Shown in pieces: positions 62,254 through 64,000 of a DNA stretch of 64,000 bases. The stretch spans positions 1 to 64,000 of the forward strand of contig CAWEBF010000010.1 of assembly GCA_963807235.1 (NCBI GenBank), read 5' to 3'. Source of the stretch: CAWEBF01 sp963807235 (GTDB taxonomy: Bacteria > Acidobacteriota > Vicinamibacteria > Vicinamibacterales > UBA2999). The position numbers were made by a program, and so were the translations under genes. Each line of letters opens with the position of its first letter. Position 1 is the first letter of the stretch. The notes under the pieces were generated by a model, which was not told the DNA's origin, made no database searches, and saw only the letters and a list, made by a program, of their open reading frames with translations.

Positions 62254-64000
62254 GTGACTCGAGTCTTTGTCGTCGCTCTGCTTGCGCTCTCGGCTGTGTC
62301 GTTGCCGGCGCAGAACCAGCCGACCTTTCGCACGGGCGCGAATTATGTGCGCGTGGACATGTACGCCACGCGGGATGGAACGCCCATCGAGGATCTCAAG
62401 GTCGACGAGATCGACATCCTCGAAGACGGCGTCCTTCAGAAGATCGACGCCTTCGAGCACGTCCGGGTGCGCACGGCTCCACAGGAAGTTCGCGTCGAAC
62501 CCAACAGCATTGGGCAGAGCCGGGAGATGGCTGGCAATCCGCGGGCGCGGATATTCGTCATCTTCCTCGACACCTACCACACGCAGATCGAAGGCTCGGC
62601 CACCATGCGGCAGCCGCTCATCAACTTCATCGATCGCGTGCTGGGGCCCGACGACATGGTGGCGCTGATGACGCCAGAGATGGCGGCGACCGAGGTCACG
62701 TTCGGGCGTAAGACCACGGTGATCACGAACCTGCTTGAGCGCGAGTGGCTGTGGGGCCGTCGGGGGCGGCTGACCGGCCTTGACAACGACGAGAAGGAAG
62801 ACCAGTACGACGCCTGCTATCCCGATCAGGTGCCCGAGACAAAAGGCATCGCCAACGAGATGAAGGCTCGGCGACGGGAGAAGCTGACGCTCGACGCCCT
62901 CGAAGACTTGATGGTGCACGTGGGGGGGTTGCGCGAGGAACGCAAGGCGGTGCTGGCGGTGTCGGAAGGATGGCTGTTGTTCAGGCAGAATCAGCAGCTC
63001 GCGAGACGCCTCGAGACCGCGGGCATGTCCCCCGGCGATGTGCTGCTGAGGCCACCACTCCCGCGGCCGTCCGACATCGGTCAGGTCGCCGGCTCTCCTC
63101 GCATGCAGTGCGAGAGCGAGCGGATGGCACTTGCCAATCTCGATCACGAGTTCCGCCTGCAGCAACTCGCGCAGGATGCCAATCGCAGCAACGTGACGTT
63201 CTACCCGGTCTATGCCCGCGGGCTGGTGGCGTTCGATGCCCCGATCGGACCTGACCGTCCGCCCCCACTGAACGTGGATCGAGCGAACCTCAAGGCGCGG
63301 CAGGACGCCCTTCGGTTCCTGGCCGACGACACCGACGGCACATCGGTCATCAACACCAACAACATCGACGGCGCGCTGCGCCGCATCGTGGACGATCTGT
63401 CGTCGTACTACCTGATGGCGTACTACGCGACCAATACGAAGCTGGATGGGCGATTCCGGTCGATCACCGTCCGCGTCAAGCGCGACGGCGTGAGGGTCCG
63501 TGCCCGGAAGGGTTATCGCGGCTACACCAGCGCGGAGCTCTCTCGAGGCGGAACGGCACCGGCTCCACCGGATTCCGCCGCCGCAGTCACCGCGGCAGTC
63601 GCGCCCGTTGTGAACTTCAGCGCGCGGGCGCAGTTCAGAATTCGAGCCGCCACATGGTCTCGTGCGTCGGCCGCTGGAACCGAGGGCGCATTCTGGGTTG
63701 TCGGGGAGCTCGATCAACAGACGAAGCGGCAAGCCGCATGGAGCGGCAGCGCGCAGGCCGATGTCGCGATCATCGCCGCGGACGGCACTCAGGTGTCCAC
63801 GCGGCGGCTCGATCTCCGGCCGGCCGAGGGCGCCTTTACCGTGGAGCTCCCCGAAACCGGGGGTGTGGCCGCGGGAGACTACACGGTGCGCATCCGGTTG
63901 CGGTCTCCGGTTGCCGGCGAGCTCGCATTGAGCGACACCGCCCGCGTGTCGGTCAAGGAGAACCTGCCGCTCGGCGACGCCGTGCTGTGGCGACGCGGGC
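62254..64000 (+). CDS. VWFA-related secreted protein (partial, runs off the window)
   Basis: 582 codons from GTG at 62254, open to the window edge. Signal peptide (VFVVALLALSAVSLPAQ), then the Acidobacteriota VWFA-related pattern: FRTGANYVRVDMYATRDGTPIEDLKVDEIDILEDGVLQKIDAFEHV, ARIFVIFLDTYHTQI (metal-site-like D-x-Y-x-T), MRQPLINFIDRVLGPDDMVALMTPEM, ALEDLMVHVGGLREERKAVLAVSEGW, VINTNNIDGALRRIVDDLSSYYLMAYYATNTKLDGRFRSITVRVKR and VRARKGYRGY. A further beta region follows. Such proteins probably bind cell-surface or matrix partners. It is uninterrupted, unlike the neighbouring sigma block. Confidence 0.85.
   Translation, partial: MTRVFVVALLALSAVSLPAQNQPTFRTGANYVRVDMYATRDGTPIEDLKVDEIDILEDGVLQKIDAFEHVRVRTAPQEVRVEPNSIGQSREMAGNPRARIFVIFLDTYHTQIEGSATMRQPLINFIDRVLGPDDMVALMTPEMAATEVTFGRKTTVITNLLEREWLWGRRGRLTGLDNDEKEDQYDACYPDQVPETKGIANEMKARRREKLTLDALEDLMVHVGGLREERKAVLAVSEGWLLFRQNQQLARRLETAGMSPGDVLLRPPLPRPSDIGQVAGSPRMQCESERMALANLDHEFRLQQLAQDANRSNVTFYPVYARGLVAFDAPIGPDRPPPLNVDRANLKARQDALRFLADDTDGTSVINTNNIDGALRRIVDDLSSYYLMAYYATNTKLDGRFRSITVRVKRDGVRVRARKGYRGYTSAELSRGGTAPAPPDSAAAVTAAVAPVVNFSARAQFRIRAATWSRASAAGTEGAFWVVGELDQQTKRQAAWSGSAQADVAIIAADGTQVSTRRLDLRPAEGAFTVELPETGGVAAGDYTVRIRLRSPVAGELALSDTARVSVKENLPLGDAVLWRRG

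Overview
The window is high-GC (roughly two thirds G+C by eye), densely packed bacterial chromosomal DNA. Its gene content suggests an aerobic soil Acidobacteriota, probably of the Vicinamibacteria type (subgroup 6). This is inferred from family content only; there is no rRNA gene here. Typical items are two SusC-like TonB receptors with a carboxypeptidase-regulatory N-terminus, a VWFA-related secreted protein, a DUF1800/DUF1501 pair, several secreted NHL/YVTN propellers, secreted proteins carrying a 'GDTLVVET' motif, a PadR regulator and an alternative complex III (ACIII) cluster. I saw no tRNA, rRNA, CRISPR array, transposase or phage gene.

Sequence quality matters. At least 35 frame breaks interrupt otherwise well-conserved genes, often in G/C runs, and the encoded families resume intact in another frame. 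I read most of these as consensus errors and give whole-gene coordinates. Two places are denser: a PEP-CTERM gene (16.6-17.2 kb) and the sigma/anti-sigma/HEAT block (58.5-62.1 kb).

Layout: 0-2.7 kb, two convergent NHL propellers. 2.9-7.9 kb, PqiA-like protein, CotH-like protein and a TonB receptor. 8-12.2 kb, DUF1800-DUF1501-propeller operon. 12.3-14.8 kb, bifunctional aspartokinase/homoserine dehydrogenase. 15-19.1 kb, membrane proteins, the PEP-CTERM relic, a hydrolase and PadR. 19.3-22.4 kb, sulfate assimilation cysD-cysN-cysH behind a cysteine leader-peptide attenuator. 22.5-27.4 kb, MBL-fold protein, two small membrane proteins and a TIR protein. 27.5-33.3 kb, TonB receptor, TauE-like transporter behind a second cysteine attenuator, HupE. 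33.4-42.8 kb, propeller lipoprotein, DinB, cytochromes and ACIII. 43-50.8 kb, secreted hydrolases, PQQ-type dehydrogenase and small proteins. 50.9-54.4 kb, a TIR-PAP2 fusion downstream of a PhnD-like protein. 54.5-64 kb, amidase, DUF1080-like protein, the sigma cluster and a truncated VWFA protein.

The most striking signals are regulatory. Two short ORFs, each with five Cys codons, precede cysD and the TauE-like gene. Each sits at or very near its predicted transcription start and is followed by a 13-bp intrinsic terminator whose 5' arm can instead pair with sequence just after the Cys codons, which is a complete attenuator layout. A second unexplained signal is a family of degenerate heptanucleotide arrays that repeatedly abut stop codons.
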